The notes below the pieces were generated by a model that was not told the origin of the DNA, did not search any database, and saw only the letters and a list, made by a program, of their open reading frames with translations. A DNA stretch of 27,185 nucleotides, taken from assembly GCA_964481035.1 (NCBI GenBank), contig CAYZSE010000031.1, positions 1-27,185 of the forward strand. Direction: 5' to 3'. The DNA is from JAAAPF01 sp964481035. Its GTDB lineage: Bacteria > Pseudomonadota > Alphaproteobacteria > Geminicoccales > Geminicoccaceae. Position numbers and translations under genes: made by a program. Shown one piece after another: positions 14,803 through 23,766 of this stretch; the stretch's first letter is position 1; every line of letters begins with the position of its first letter.

Positions 14803-15341
14803 GGCGACCGTCCCGCCGCCGCCCAGCGCTCGGCCGCGGCGAGCAGATCGTCGTTCATCACGAGCTTCGCCTTACGAACCGCGCGAAAGGGCAGGTGTTT
14901 CACCCCTTCCGGCAGGGCCACCACGAGCTCATCCGCGCCATCCCTCGGCTCGACCCCGAGCAGGCGCCCGGCGAAGCGCCGCCGCCCGTCGATCGCTTCC
15001 GTCAGTTCGATCCGCGTCTCGAACCCGACGAACCGACGAAAGTGATCGAGGGTCACGAGCGGGCGATCGAGCCCTGGCGAACTCACCTCCACGGTGAACA
15101 TGTCGTCGAACTCACCGGCAGCGTCCAGCGCCGGCGCCACGACCCGGCTCACCTCGGCGCAATGCTCCACGGTCATGGTCGTCCGGTCGTCGCGCTCGAC
15201 CATGACCTGCAAGGTCCGTCGGCCCGGCCCGGTCAGCTGGACGCGCACCAGCTCGTATCCCAATGTCGCAATGACGGGCCGCAGCAGCCTTTCCAAGCGC
15301 TCTTGGACTTCGCCTTCCCTCTCGTCGCTCGTTGTCACCAC
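14799..15341 (-). CDS. rimP: Ribosome maturation factor RimP
   Basis: A 180-residue cytoplasmic factor needed for 30S subunit assembly. The N-terminal domain carries LGYELVRVQL and VMVERDD; the SPGLDRPL signature (about residues 88-95) precedes the C-terminal SH3-like domain (FVGFETRIEL ... AVRKAKLV). The predicted start is GTG 15341, with a second GTG immediately after it; GACGGGG just upstream is a poor ribosome site. It is the first gene of the rimP-nusA-infB-pnp operon. A promoter candidate (15401-15429) and an intrinsic-terminator-like hairpin (15357-15380) lie in front of it. Confidence 0.94.
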   Translation of the reverse strand: MVTTSDEREGEVQERLERLLRPVIATLGYELVRVQLTGPGRRTLQVMVERDDRTTMTVEHCAEVSRVVAPALDAAGEFDDMFTVEVSSPGLDRPLVTLDHFRRFVGFETRIELTEAIDGRRRFAGRLLGVEPRDGADELVVALPEGVKHLPFRAVRKAKLVMNDDLLAAAERWAAAGRSP

Positions 15342-15356
15342 CCCGTCGTCGCAAAC

Positions 15357-15380
15357 AAAAAAGCGGGCTCACGGCCCACT
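15357..15380 (-). terminator. Intrinsic terminator just upstream of rimP
   Basis: Minus-strand RNA would read AGUGGGC, a 5-nt loop, GCCCGCU: a 7-bp stem with one G-U pair. It is followed at once by six U residues (plus-strand A-run 15357-15362) and further U-rich bases. It can end trmB transcription. It also lies downstream of the predicted rimP promoter (transcription start near 15394), so it could attenuate the operon. Confidence 0.75.
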
Positions 15381-15400
15381 CTCGATGTCTATACATGCTG

Positions 15401-15429
15401 AATATGCGGCCGGCATCGCGGAGTTGCAA
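15401..15429 (-). promoter_or_regulatory. Candidate promoter of the rimP-nusA-infB-pnp operon
   Basis: Minus strand: -35 TTGCAA (15424-15429), 17-bp spacer, -10 CATATT (15401-15406), placed just after the trmB stop. Transcription would start near 15394, giving a leader of about 53 nt that includes the terminator hairpin. Confidence 0.5.
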
Positions 15430-15432
15430 GTG

Positions 15433-16059
15433 CTAGCTGGCGTCCTCCGGCCGGCCCGCGCGAAATCGAAGAAACACGCAAGGACGACCCGCCGCCAGCG
15501 CCTTCTCCTCGTAGCGGGTCGGCGGCCAGTCGCCGGGTCGGGCGCGCCAGTCGCTGGCGCGCATGGCGGTCCATCGCAGCACGTCCTGGCCACGCAATGC
15601 CGCGAGCATCCAGGTCACGTAGCCCGGATGGTCGCTCGCGAGCCGGAGTTCGCCGCCGGGGGCGAGCACGCGGGCGAACTCGTGCACGGTCGCCACGTTG
15701 ACGATCCGCCGCTTGTGGTGGCGCGGCTTGGGCCACGGATCGGGAAAGAGAGCCGTCACCCGCTCGACCGAGTTGTCGGGCAAGGCCGCGAGGACCAGGC
15801 GCGCGTCGTCGACGACGACACGTACGTTGGTCAGCGCGTCGTCCTCGACCCGGGCGAGCAGGCCCGCCACGCCGTTGAGATAGGGCTCGACCCCGAGGTG
15901 GGTCACGTCGCGGTGGCTCGCCGCCTGCGCGGCGAGGTGCTCGCCGCCACCGAAGCCGATCTCCAGCCACACCGACCGCGTGCCGGCGACCACGAGATCG
16001 TCGGGCGCGAAACGCCCGCCGTCATGGGCCGGCAGATCGAGGACGACGGCGGGCAGCAC
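15433..16059 (-). CDS. trmB: tRNA (guanine-N7)-methyltransferase (start unclear)
   Basis: A SAM-dependent enzyme methylating G46 of tRNA. Seen are the SAM loop EIGFGGGEHL, the FPDPWPKPRHHKRR block, a DHPGY segment and TRYEEKA near the C-terminus. GTG 16059 is the first standard start codon in this frame and gives 208 residues. However, the frame continues open upstream to a stop at 16267-16269. The translation immediately before GTG, QRRYIYGRRLGPKLKRSQ, is the conserved TrmB N-terminus (about 30 residues just after the metK stop). No ATG, GTG or TTG lies in that stretch. Either a rare start codon is used, the protein is N-terminally shortened, or there is a sequence error. Located between metK and rimP as in related genomes. 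Confidence 0.85.
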   Translation of the reverse strand: MLPAVVLDLPAHDGGRFAPDDLVVAGTRSVWLEIGFGGGEHLAAQAASHRDVTHLGVEPYLNGVAGLLARVEDDALTNVRVVVDDARLVLAALPDNSVERVTALFPDPWPKPRHHKRRIVNVATVHEFARVLAPGGELRLASDHPGYVTWMLAALRGQDVLRWTAMRASDWRARPGDWPPTRYEEKALAAGRPCVFLRFRAGRPEDAS

Positions 16060-16147
16060 GCGCTCCAGGCGACGGCGCTGGCTGCGCTTCAGCTTCGGAC
16101 CCAGCCGCCGACCGTAGATGTAGCGGCGCTGTCCGGCCGCTGGTTGC

Positions 16148-17290
16148 TCAGGCTTCGCGCTTGAGCAGATCGACGAGATCCGTTCTCTCCCAGGAGAAGC
16201 CGCCGTCGGCTTCCGGCGCGCGGCCGAAGTGGCCGTAGGCCGCGCTCCGCTCGTAGATCGGCCGGTTCAAGCCGAGTTGCGTGCGGATACCGCGCGGCGA
16301 CAGATCGAGCGACCGGCGCAGGATTTCGCCGAGCTTCGCATCGGGAACGAGTCCCGTTCCTTGCGTGTCGACGTAGATGGCGAGCGGCTGGGCGACGCCG
16401 ATGGCGTAGGCGAGCTGGATCACGCACCGCTTGGCGAGGCCGGCGGCCACCACGTTCTTGGCGAGGTAGCGCGCCGCATAGGCCGCCGAGCGGTCGACCT
16501 TGGTGGGGTCCTTGCCGGAGAACGCACCGCCGCCGTGGGGCGCGGCGCCCCCGTAGGTGTCGACGATGATCTTGCGGCCGGTGAGCCCGGCGTCGCCGTC
16601 GGGCCCGCCGACGACGAACTTGCCGGTCGGGTTGATGTAGATCCTGTCCTCCGGGGGCAACCACCCCTCGGGCAGGACCTGCGCGATGTACTTCAGCGCG
16701 ATCGCCCGCACGTCGTCGCCCCGCGCACCTTCGGCGTGCTGGGTGGAGACGACGACGCTGTCGCAGCCGACGGGCTTGCCGTCGCGGTAGACCAGGGTCA
16801 CCTGGCTCTTGCTGTCGGGACCCAGCAGCGGCTCGTCGCCCCGATGCCGCGCCTCGGCCATGAGGCGCAGGATCTTGTGGGAGAACAGGATCGGGGCCGG
16901 CATGAGCTCGGGGGTCTCGTCACACGCGAAGCCGAACATGATGCCCTGATCGCCGGCACCCTCCTTGTCGACGCCCATGGCGATATCCGCCGACTGGGCG
17001 TGCAGCAGGACGTCGATACGCGCGTCGGCGTGGTGGAAGCCGTCCTGCTCGTAGCCGATCTCGCGGATCACGCGCCGCGCGATGTCTTCGATCTGCGTCA
17101 AGATCTCGGCCGGTCCTCGGGTCTCGCCCGCGATCACCACGCGATTGGTGGTGGCGAGGGTTTCCGCCGCGACCCGCGCCTCCGGCATGGCGGCGATATA
17201 GGCGTCGACCACGGCATCGGAAATCCGGTCGCAGAGCTTGTCCGGATGTCCCTCCGAGACCGATTCGCTGGTGAACAGGAAATTCGCCAA
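16148..17290 (-). CDS. metK: S-adenosylmethionine synthetase
   Basis: A 380-residue enzyme making S-adenosylmethionine from methionine and ATP. Family signatures are FTSESVSEGHPDK at the N-terminus (ATP-binding His15), GAGDQGIMFGFA in the middle and GGGAFSGKDPTKVDRSAAY, which carries the phosphate-binding and active-site lysine. Near-full family length. TTG 17290 is chosen because homology begins at ANFLFTSES and AAAGGA lies about 8 bases upstream; the frame to 17335 adds unconserved residues. It sits 73 bp after the XRE gene. I looked for a SAM riboswitch upstream and saw none. Its product feeds the adjacent methyltransferase TrmB and MiaB nearby. Confidence 0.96.
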   Translation of the reverse strand: MANFLFTSESVSEGHPDKLCDRISDAVVDAYIAAMPEARVAAETLATTNRVVIAGETRGPAEILTQIEDIARRVIREIGYEQDGFHHADARIDVLLHAQSADIAMGVDKEGAGDQGIMFGFACDETPELMPAPILFSHKILRLMAEARHRGDEPLLGPDSKSQVTLVYRDGKPVGCDSVVVSTQHAEGARGDDVRAIALKYIAQVLPEGWLPPEDRIYINPTGKFVVGGPDGDAGLTGRKIIVDTYGGAAPHGGGAFSGKDPTKVDRSAAYAARYLAKNVVAAGLAKRCVIQLAYAIGVAQPLAIYVDTQGTGLVPDAKLGEILRRSLDLSPRGIRTQLGLNRPIYERSAAYGHFGRAPEADGGFSWERTDLVDLLKREA

Positions 17291-17363
17291 GAGGTGTCCT
17301 TTCGTTCGAGTTACCGGCGATGGCTGGATGCGCAAGGTGTTCTGCGGGCACGGGCCGGCGCGG

Positions 17364-17789
17364 TCAAGATGCGGACGGGTCGTCGCCCTGGTAGGTGGTC
17401 ACCGCTTTGGTCACCTCGAGAACGCGCCGCCGCAATTCCGGGTCGTCGATCCGCTCGAAGGCCCGAAGCAACTCCAGGGTGTCGCGACGGCCGTCGACAT
17501 GCGAGCCGTCGCCGCGCTCCGCGGTGTACGCCTCGCCGCACTCGGCGAGGCCGACCGCACCCGCCTCCAGCTGATCGAAGAAGAAATTGACGTCGACGCC
17601 CAGCGCTCGCGCCGCTTCGTACAAGCGCGACGCCCCGAGACGGTTCGCCCCGCGTTCGTATTTCTGGATCTGCTGAAACGTCAAGCCGAGAAGCTCCCCC
17701 AGCCGCTCCTGGCTCAAGCCGAGAAGCAGTCGTCGCATCTTCAACCGCTGACCGACATGTCGATCGACGTGGTGAGGCTCACGAGGCAT
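17364..17789 (-). CDS. XRE-family helix-turn-helix regulator
   Basis: A 141-residue DNA-binding protein with one HTH_3 domain at about residues 12-68 (GQRLKMRRLLLGLSQERLG, LTFQQIQKYERGANR). The SQERLGELLGLTFQQIQKYE helix pair is typical of a regulator family found between lnt and metK in many alphaproteobacteria. The C-terminal part is helical (DTLELLRAFERIDDPELRRRVLEVTKAV). ATG 17789 (MPREPHHVDRHVG) fits; upstream in-frame codons to 17939 overlap lnt and are not conserved-looking. The ribosome site is weak (GGGT). Target genes are unknown; the position suggests control of metK or of itself. Confidence 0.85.
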   Translation of the reverse strand: MPREPHHVDRHVGQRLKMRRLLLGLSQERLGELLGLTFQQIQKYERGANRLGASRLYEAARALGVDVNFFFDQLEAGAVGLAECGEAYTAERGDGSHVDGRRDTLELLRAFERIDDPELRRRVLEVTKAVTTYQGDDPSAS

Positions 17790-17841
17790 GGCAACGACCC
17801 GTCGTCCCGGGAGTGGACTATGCGATGCCCAGCGACGGCTG

Positions 17842-19401
17842 TTAACCCGTCCTGCCGCGTGGACCGCGCTCGAGTACGACCGCGAGCAAGAGGCCGGCCA
17901 CGCTCGTCGCGATGACGACGCTCCAGCGCCAGCGGGCAAAGGGCGTCGGGGGCCGAGCCGCCGGCAGCGTGACGTCGACCGCCGTCACCTCGTCGAGCGC
18001 CGTCCGCACCGGCACGTGGCCGAGAGGCGTGATGACCGCGCTCAACCCCGAGTTGGCGACGCGGATCATCGGCAGCCCTTCCTCGATCGCGCGCATCCGG
18101 GCCATCGCCAGATGCTGATGGGGCCCGACCGTGCGTCCGAACCAGGTATCGATCGTGACGTTCAACAGCCACGCGGGCCGCGGCTCGCCGATCGCCCGGC
18201 CGGCAAAGATCGCCTCGTAGCAGATCAAGGGGCTGAACGGCGGCAGACCGGCGAGGCGCATGGTCGAGCGCCCGTCGCCGCGCACATAGTCGAGCGTGCC
18301 GGCGGTCAGCTTCTTAAGGCCGAGAGCGCGCAGGAGCGGGCGCACGGGCAGGAATTCGCCGAAGGGCACCAGGTCGACCTTGTCGTAGCGAGCTTCGAGC
18401 GTGCCCGAGCGATCGACCGCGAAGAGCGAGTTGGTCACCGCGACGACGCGGCCCGCGGCGTCGCGCACATAGGCGTCGCCGCCCGAGAGCAGCCAGCTCG
18501 CGGTCGCCACGCCCGCCAGCATCCGGGCGATGGCCGTCCGCGCCGCGGCGTCGGTCGCGAGCAGGTAGGGGCTCGCGCCCTCGGACCAGATCACCGCGTC
18601 GACCGCCGCCCCTCCCGCGCTGAGCTCCAGTTGCCGGGAGAACCAGGCTCGCAGTCGGTCGGGAGCGAAGCCGTGGTCGAGCGCGAAAGCACCCTGCACC
18701 AGCCGCAGGCGGGTGTCCGTCGACGCCTCCGGCCGGCCGGCGCGTCCCTGCCCCCAGCCGCCGAGAGCGACGGCGACGACGAGGCTCGCCGCGAGCCACG
18801 CGCGCCTCTCGCCGGGCGGGCTGCGAGCTGCGAGCGGCAGGGTGCCGGCGAGCACGGCGAGCCAGCCCAACCACCAGACCGAGCCGATCGCGGCACCCTG
18901 CGCCAAGGCGGGCCAGCCGGCGAAGGCGTAGCCCACGAGGTTCCACGGGAACTGGCCGATGACGCTGCGCAACGCCTCGCCGGCGAGCCACAGCGGAGCG
19001 AAGACCAATGCCGCCGCGAGCGGTGACCGCCAGCGGCGCAGCGCCAACAGGCTGACCACGCTGCCCTGGATCAACGCGATGCCGAGGGCGAGCAGAAGCA
19101 CGGCCGGAACGGCGAGGGCACCGAAGCGGTCGATGTCGACGGTGAAGGCGACCGCGATCCAATGCATCCCGACGAGCGCCTGGGCGAAGACGAACAGCAC
19201 CGCCAGCCGCCACGCGGCGCGCCAGCCGGGCGCGTCGAGCAGCAGCGCGAGCAGCCAGCCATAGGCGAGGAGGGCCGGCAGCACGTCGAGGGGCGCCCAG
19301 ACCGCCGCCGACAGCGCGCCCGCGAGGCCCGCCTGCCACGCCGGTCGAAGACGAACCCGCCGCCCGTCGCCGGGTGAGGTGGCATCCGGCGGCGCCCTCA
19401 C
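17842..19401 (-). CDS. lnt: Apolipoprotein N-acyltransferase
   Basis: A 519-residue inner-membrane enzyme adding the third acyl chain to bacterial lipoproteins. The N-terminal half has about six hydrophobic membrane segments (residues 22-215). The periplasmic nitrilase-like domain follows, with catalytic Glu274 (IWSEGASPY), Lys341 (RYDKVDLVPFGEF) and Cys394 (PLICYEAIF). A last membrane helix lies at about 492-510. The triad is complete. GTG 19401 is the likely start, one base after the corC stop (TGAGGTG), with no strong ribosome site, so coupling to corC is expected. It is the last gene of the miaB-phoH-ybeY-corC-lnt unit. Confidence 0.95.
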   Translation of the reverse strand: MRAPPDATSPGDGRRVRLRPAWQAGLAGALSAAVWAPLDVLPALLAYGWLLALLLDAPGWRAAWRLAVLFVFAQALVGMHWIAVAFTVDIDRFGALAVPAVLLLALGIALIQGSVVSLLALRRWRSPLAAALVFAPLWLAGEALRSVIGQFPWNLVGYAFAGWPALAQGAAIGSVWWLGWLAVLAGTLPLAARSPPGERRAWLAASLVVAVALGGWGQGRAGRPEASTDTRLRLVQGAFALDHGFAPDRLRAWFSRQLELSAGGAAVDAVIWSEGASPYLLATDAAARTAIARMLAGVATASWLLSGGDAYVRDAAGRVVAVTNSLFAVDRSGTLEARYDKVDLVPFGEFLPVRPLLRALGLKKLTAGTLDYVRGDGRSTMRLAGLPPFSPLICYEAIFAGRAIGEPRPAWLLNVTIDTWFGRTVGPHQHLAMARMRAIEEGLPMIRVANSGLSAVITPLGHVPVRTALDEVTAVDVTLPAARPPTPFARWRWSVVIATSVAGLLLAVVLERGPRGRTG

Positions 19402-19402
19402 C

Positions 19403-20299
19403 TCAGGCGCCGACCGTCACGGCGTCGACGGCGGTCGGGCGATGGATGCGCAGCCGCTTCACCCGGCGTGGATCGGCGTCCATGACCTCCAGCTCGATGC
19501 CGGAGGGATGGGTGATGATCTCACCGCGCGACGGCACGCGGTCGAGCAGCATGAAGACCAGGCCGCCCAGCGTATCGGCATCGTCGCGACGCTCGGCGTC
19601 CAGCAGGGTGAGCCCCAGCTTCTCCTCGAGCTCGTCGAGCTCGATCCGTGCGTCGGCCTCGATCCCGCCATCCGGGGTCTCGACCAGCTTGGGCTGGACG
19701 ATGCGGTCGTGCTCGTCCTGGATCTCGCCGACGATCTCCTCGATGAGGTCCTCGATCGTCACCAGGCCGTCGGTGCCGCCGTACTCGTCGACGACGACCG
19801 CCATGTGGACGCGGGCGTCGCGCATCTGCAAGAGCAGGTCGATGACCCGCATCGATGGCGGGACGTGCATGATCTTGCGGACCACGTCGGCGAGCCGGAA
19901 CGTCTCCCCGTCGCCCCAGAACGGCAGCACGTCCTTGATGTGGACCAGGCCGACGACGTCGTCGAGCGTGCTCCGGAAGACGGGCAGCCGGGTATGGCCC
20001 GCCTCGCACATGCCGCGGACGATCTCACCGATCGAGGCGTTGATCTCGATACCCTTCACGTCCGAGCGCGGCACCATGACGTCGGCGACCTCCAGGTCGC
20101 CGAAGCTGAGCGCGTTCAAGAGCAGGCGGCGCTCGTGCTCGGTCAGGCTCTTGAAGCCTTCGGCCTCGTCCTCGAGCAGCTCCTCGATGGTCTCGCGCAG
20201 CGAGCCGTTCTCGCCGTCGCTGCGGAAAGCCAAATCCCGCAGCCGGCGGAACAGGCTGACGATCGGCCCCGCGGCGCCGGGCGTCTCGTCGCGCATCAT
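19403..20299 (-). CDS. CorC/HlyC-type CBS-domain protein
   Basis: A 298-residue cytoplasmic protein. A short N-terminal region is followed by a CBS pair (beginning at VADVMVPRSDVKGI, about residue 71, with VVVDEYGGTDGLVTIEDLIEEIVGEI closing the second repeat) and a C-terminal CorC_HlyC domain (VETPDGGIEADARIELDEL to the end). The membrane DUF21 domain of longer relatives is absent. Relatives are linked to magnesium/cobalt efflux and were once called haemolysins. ATG 20299 follows GAGGAG and overlaps the ybeY stop as ATGA; a second ATG follows directly. The longer open frame to 20791 is a shadow over ybeY. Confidence 0.92.
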   Translation of the reverse strand: MMRDETPGAAGPIVSLFRRLRDLAFRSDGENGSLRETIEELLEDEAEGFKSLTEHERRLLLNALSFGDLEVADVMVPRSDVKGIEINASIGEIVRGMCEAGHTRLPVFRSTLDDVVGLVHIKDVLPFWGDGETFRLADVVRKIMHVPPSMRVIDLLLQMRDARVHMAVVVDEYGGTDGLVTIEDLIEEIVGEIQDEHDRIVQPKLVETPDGGIEADARIELDELEEKLGLTLLDAERRDDADTLGGLVFMLLDRVPSRGEIITHPSGIELEVMDADPRRVKRLRIHRPTAVDAVTVGA

Positions 20300-20807
20300 G
20301 ACGTCTCCTCGCTCAAAGGGCGGCCGGCGTAGGGGTCCGGCACGCCCAGGTCCTCCAGGATGGCGACCTCGAGGTCCTCCATTCGCCGGGCGGCCTCGGG
20401 CGCGTCGTGATCGTGGTGACAGAGATGCAACAGGCCGTGGACGAGCAGATGCGCGACGTGGGCGTCCAGCGGACGCGCCAGCCCGGCCGCATCGCGTCGA
20501 CAGGTCTCGTAGGCGAGGGCGACGTCGCCGAGCAGCAGCTTCTGGCCGTCGAGCGGTGCCTCGCCCGGCGTGCTCGCGGGAAAGGACAGGACGTCGGTCG
20601 CCGCGTCCCGGCCGCGCCACACGCCGTTCAGCTCGCGGATCGTGGCATCGTCGGTGAAGCGAAAGCCGACCTCGACGCCGCCGGGCGCGACGACGCCGAG
20701 ACGGTCGAGCACGGCGAAGGTGCATCGCTCGGACCAGCGTTGGAGATCGAGCTCGGCCGGCGCCCAGGCCGGCTCGATCGTGACCTCGCAACTTGGCGGC
20801 TCGTCGG

Positions 20808-20811
<4 letters not shown>
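20296..20811 (-). CDS. ybeY: Endoribonuclease YbeY (16S rRNA maturation)
   Basis: A 171-residue metal-dependent single-strand endoribonuclease involved in 16S rRNA 3'-end processing and 70S quality control. The zinc ligands form the classic H-x3-H-x5-H pattern as His125, His129 and His135 in HLLVHGLLHLCHHDHD. TDVLSFP (residues 72-78) and LLLGDVALA (92-100) are family motifs. ATG 20811 has CGGAG upstream and overlaps the phoH stop as ATGA; its own stop overlaps the corC start. The tight coupling with phoH fits their known partnership in RNA metabolism. Confidence 0.95.
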
Positions 20812-21766
<955 letters not shown>

Positions 21767-21770
<4 letters not shown>

Positions 21771-23134
21771 GCCACCGCTCCGAGCTGGTTCGGCGCGGCG
21801 GTGTCGAGCCGTCCGGCGAGACTGTGGGGCTCGGCGGCGAGCACCTCGACGCGGCAGCGTCGCCCGAGAAGGCGATCCGGCCCATCGAAATGGATCGGCT
21901 GGAGATGCGGCGTGCGGCCCGCGAGTTGACCCGGCTTGCGGCCTCGGCGCTCGACCAGGACGTCGACGGCACGCCCGACGAAGCTCGCGTTGAACGCCGC
22001 CTGCTGGTCGCCCAGCAACGCCTGCAGCTCCGCGAGGCGGGCGGCCTTGACCGCCTCCGGCACCTGCCCCCGCATGATCGACGCGGGCGTGCCGGGACGC
22101 CGGCTGTACTTGAAGGAGAAGGCTTGCGCGTAGCCGATCTCGCGGACGAGCGCCAACGTCCCCGCGAAGTCCTCGTCGCGCTCGCCTGGAAAGCCGACGA
22201 TGAAGTCCGAGGACAATGCGAGATCCGCTCGGGCCGTCCGGAGGCGGGCGACCACACGGCGGTAGTCGTCGACGCCGCCGCGCCGGTTCATGGCCCGCAA
22301 CACCCGATCCGCCCCGGCTTGGACGGGGAGATGCAAAAACGGCATCAACGCGGGCACCTCCGCGTGCGCGCGGATCAGATCGTCGTCCACGTCCGCCGGG
22401 TGCGAGGTCGTGTAGCGAATCCGCCAGAGGCCGTCGATGTCCGCGATCGCGCGGATCAGCCGCCCGAGGCGCCACTCGCGCCCGTCCGGCCCCTCGCCGT
22501 GGTAGGCGTTGACGTTCTGGCCGAGCAACGTGATCTCGCGCGCCCCCCGGGCGACGAGCGTTCGGGCCTCGGCGAGCACCGCGGAGACGGGTCGGCTGTC
22601 CTCGGCCCCGCGCGTATAGGGGACGACACAAAAGGTGCAGAACTTGTCGCAACCTTCCTGGACGGTCAAAAACGTCGTGACCGCGACCGGCGCGGCGGAG
22701 GCCGGCAGCTGGTCGAACTTGCTCTCGACGGGAAAGTCGGTGTCGACGACCGCACCGGACCGGCGCGCGCGGCGGGCCAGCAGCTCGGGCAGGCGATGAT
22801 AGCTCTGTGGGCCGACGATCACGTCGACGAACGGCGCACGGCGCGCCATCGCCTCACCCTCGGCCTGGGCCACGCAGCCGGCGACGGCGAGCCGTAGGGG
22901 CGGGCCGCCCGTCGCCGCCCGTCTCTCCGCATGCTCGCGCAGCCGTCCCAATTCCGAAAAGACCTTCTCCGCCGCCTTCTCGCGAATGTCGCAGGTATTC
23001 AGCACGACGAGATCAGCCTCGTCGACGCTCGCGGCACCGACGAAGCCGTGAGGCGCCAAAACGTCGACGATCCTCTGCGAATCGTAGACGTTCATTTGGC
23101 AGCCGTACGTTTTGATGTAGAGACGCTTAGCCAA
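21767..23134 (-). CDS. miaB: tRNA-2-methylthio-N6-dimethylallyladenosine synthase
   Basis: A 455-residue radical-SAM methylthiotransferase acting on i6A37 of tRNAs. The auxiliary cluster ligands are Cys12 (TYGCQMN), Cys48 (NTCDIRE) and Cys87 (AGCVAQ). The radical-SAM cluster is Cys162-x3-Cys166-x2-Cys169 in GCDKFCTFCVVPYTRG. A TRAM domain forms the C-terminus (from about residue 390). The start is TTG 23134, since the conserved N-terminus MAKRLYIKTYGCQMN begins there. GAAGG is only one base away, which is unusually close, and no other start precedes it. First gene of the unit down to lnt, with a promoter candidate at 23186-23215. It needs SAM (metK, downstream) and Fe-S supply (nfuA, upstream). 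Confidence 0.95.
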
Positions 23135-23185
23135 ACCTTCAGGTCGCGTTATCGAGCCGAGACGGAGCCATCACCCCTGTCCGCG

Positions 23186-23215
23186 CTTATGTGCCCCCGT
23201 GTCGCCTCGCGTCAA
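23186..23215 (-). promoter_or_regulatory. Candidate promoter of miaB-phoH-ybeY-corC-lnt
   Basis: Minus strand: -35 TTGACG (23210-23215), 18-bp spacer, -10 CATAAG (23186-23191), in the 97-bp gap after mucR. The leader to the miaB TTG would be about 45 nt. No mucR terminator is obvious in this gap. Confidence 0.5.
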
Positions 23216-23231
23216 GCCGCCCTTGGTCAGC

Positions 23232-23645
23232 TCAGCGCGCCCGTGGTTTCGTCCCCAGCCCGATCTTCTTGGCGAGGTTGCTGCGCTGCTTGGCGTACGC
23301 CGGCGCCACCATCGGGTAGTCGTCCGGCAGCCCCCACCGCTTGCGATATTCGTCGGGCGTGATGTTGTAGCGGGTTTTCAGATGCCGTTTCAGCATCTTC
23401 AGCTTTTTGCCGTCCTCCAGGCAGATGATGTAGTCGTCGTTGATCGAGCGCTTGATGGGCACCGCCGGCGTCGGCTTCTCCACCTGCTCCTCTTCCGCCG
23501 GGAGGCCGAGGCCGGCTAGGCTCGCGTAGGTCTGCTTGACCAGATCGGGCACGTCCCCCACCGGCACCGTGTTGTTTGAAACATGCGACGACACGATCTC
23601 GCACGTCAGCGCCAACAGCTCGTTTTGGCTCATCTTTTCGGTCAT
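23232..23645 (-). CDS. MucR/Ros-family transcriptional regulator
   Basis: A 137-residue DNA-binding protein of the alphaproteobacterial MucR/Ros family. The N-terminal half (NELLALTCEIVSSHVSNNTVPV, residues 8-29) is the oligomerisation region. The DNA-binding zinc-finger-like part is YIICLEDGKKLKMLKRHL (72-89) followed by YNITPDEYRKRWGLP and the conserved DYPMVAPAYAKQRS. Of the four zinc ligands of Ros, only Cys75 and His88 remain; the second Cys is Asp78 and the last His position is Arg92/Tyr93. This is like zinc-independent members described from Mesorhizobium. ATG 23645 has GAGG upstream at long spacing; ATG 23633 is an alternative. It diverges from the tusA-like gene and occupies a slot often held by a Fur-family gene. 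Confidence 0.9.
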   Translation of the reverse strand: MTEKMSQNELLALTCEIVSSHVSNNTVPVGDVPDLVKQTYASLAGLGLPAEEEQVEKPTPAVPIKRSINDDYIICLEDGKKLKMLKRHLKTRYNITPDEYRKRWGLPDDYPMVAPAYAKQRSNLAKKIGLGTKPRAR

Positions 23646-23672
23646 ACTAACCCGATCCTCTTTTCTCGCCTC

Positions 23673-23700
23673 TTGGCATCGTAGCAACGCGGAATATATT
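23673..23700 (+). promoter_or_regulatory. Candidate promoter of the tusA-like gene
   Basis: Plus strand: -35 TTGGCA (23673-23678), 16-bp spacer, -10 TATATT (23695-23700). It shares the AATATATT centre (23693-23700) with the mucR promoter on the other strand. A run of eight T (23723-23730) lies in the predicted leader. Confidence 0.5.
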
Positions 23701-23720
23701 TGCCCGGCGGCCGCGTGCAA
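23693..23720 (-). promoter_or_regulatory. Candidate promoter of mucR
   Basis: Minus strand: -35 TTGCAC (23715-23720), 16-bp spacer, -10 TATATT (23693-23698). The start would be near 23686, leaving a leader of about 40 nt. The AT-rich centre with T-A steps is the kind of sequence MucR proteins bind, so autoregulation is possible (inference). Confidence 0.55.
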
Positions 23721-23766
23721 GCTTTTTTTTCGCCGAAAGATGCCAACCAGCCAATCGTCGAGGCGC

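Noticed and set aside
17291..17370. Possible SAM or SAM/SAH riboswitch before metK
   Set aside because: I read the 73-bp gap for the conserved cores and pairing of the alphaproteobacterial SAM classes and found no match; the gap is short.
23699..23730. GC-rich stretch followed by eight T, resembling a plus-strand terminator
   Set aside because: The predicted tusA transcript would begin inside the stem, and the pairing is poor (TTGC/GCAA with mismatches), so I do not call a terminator.
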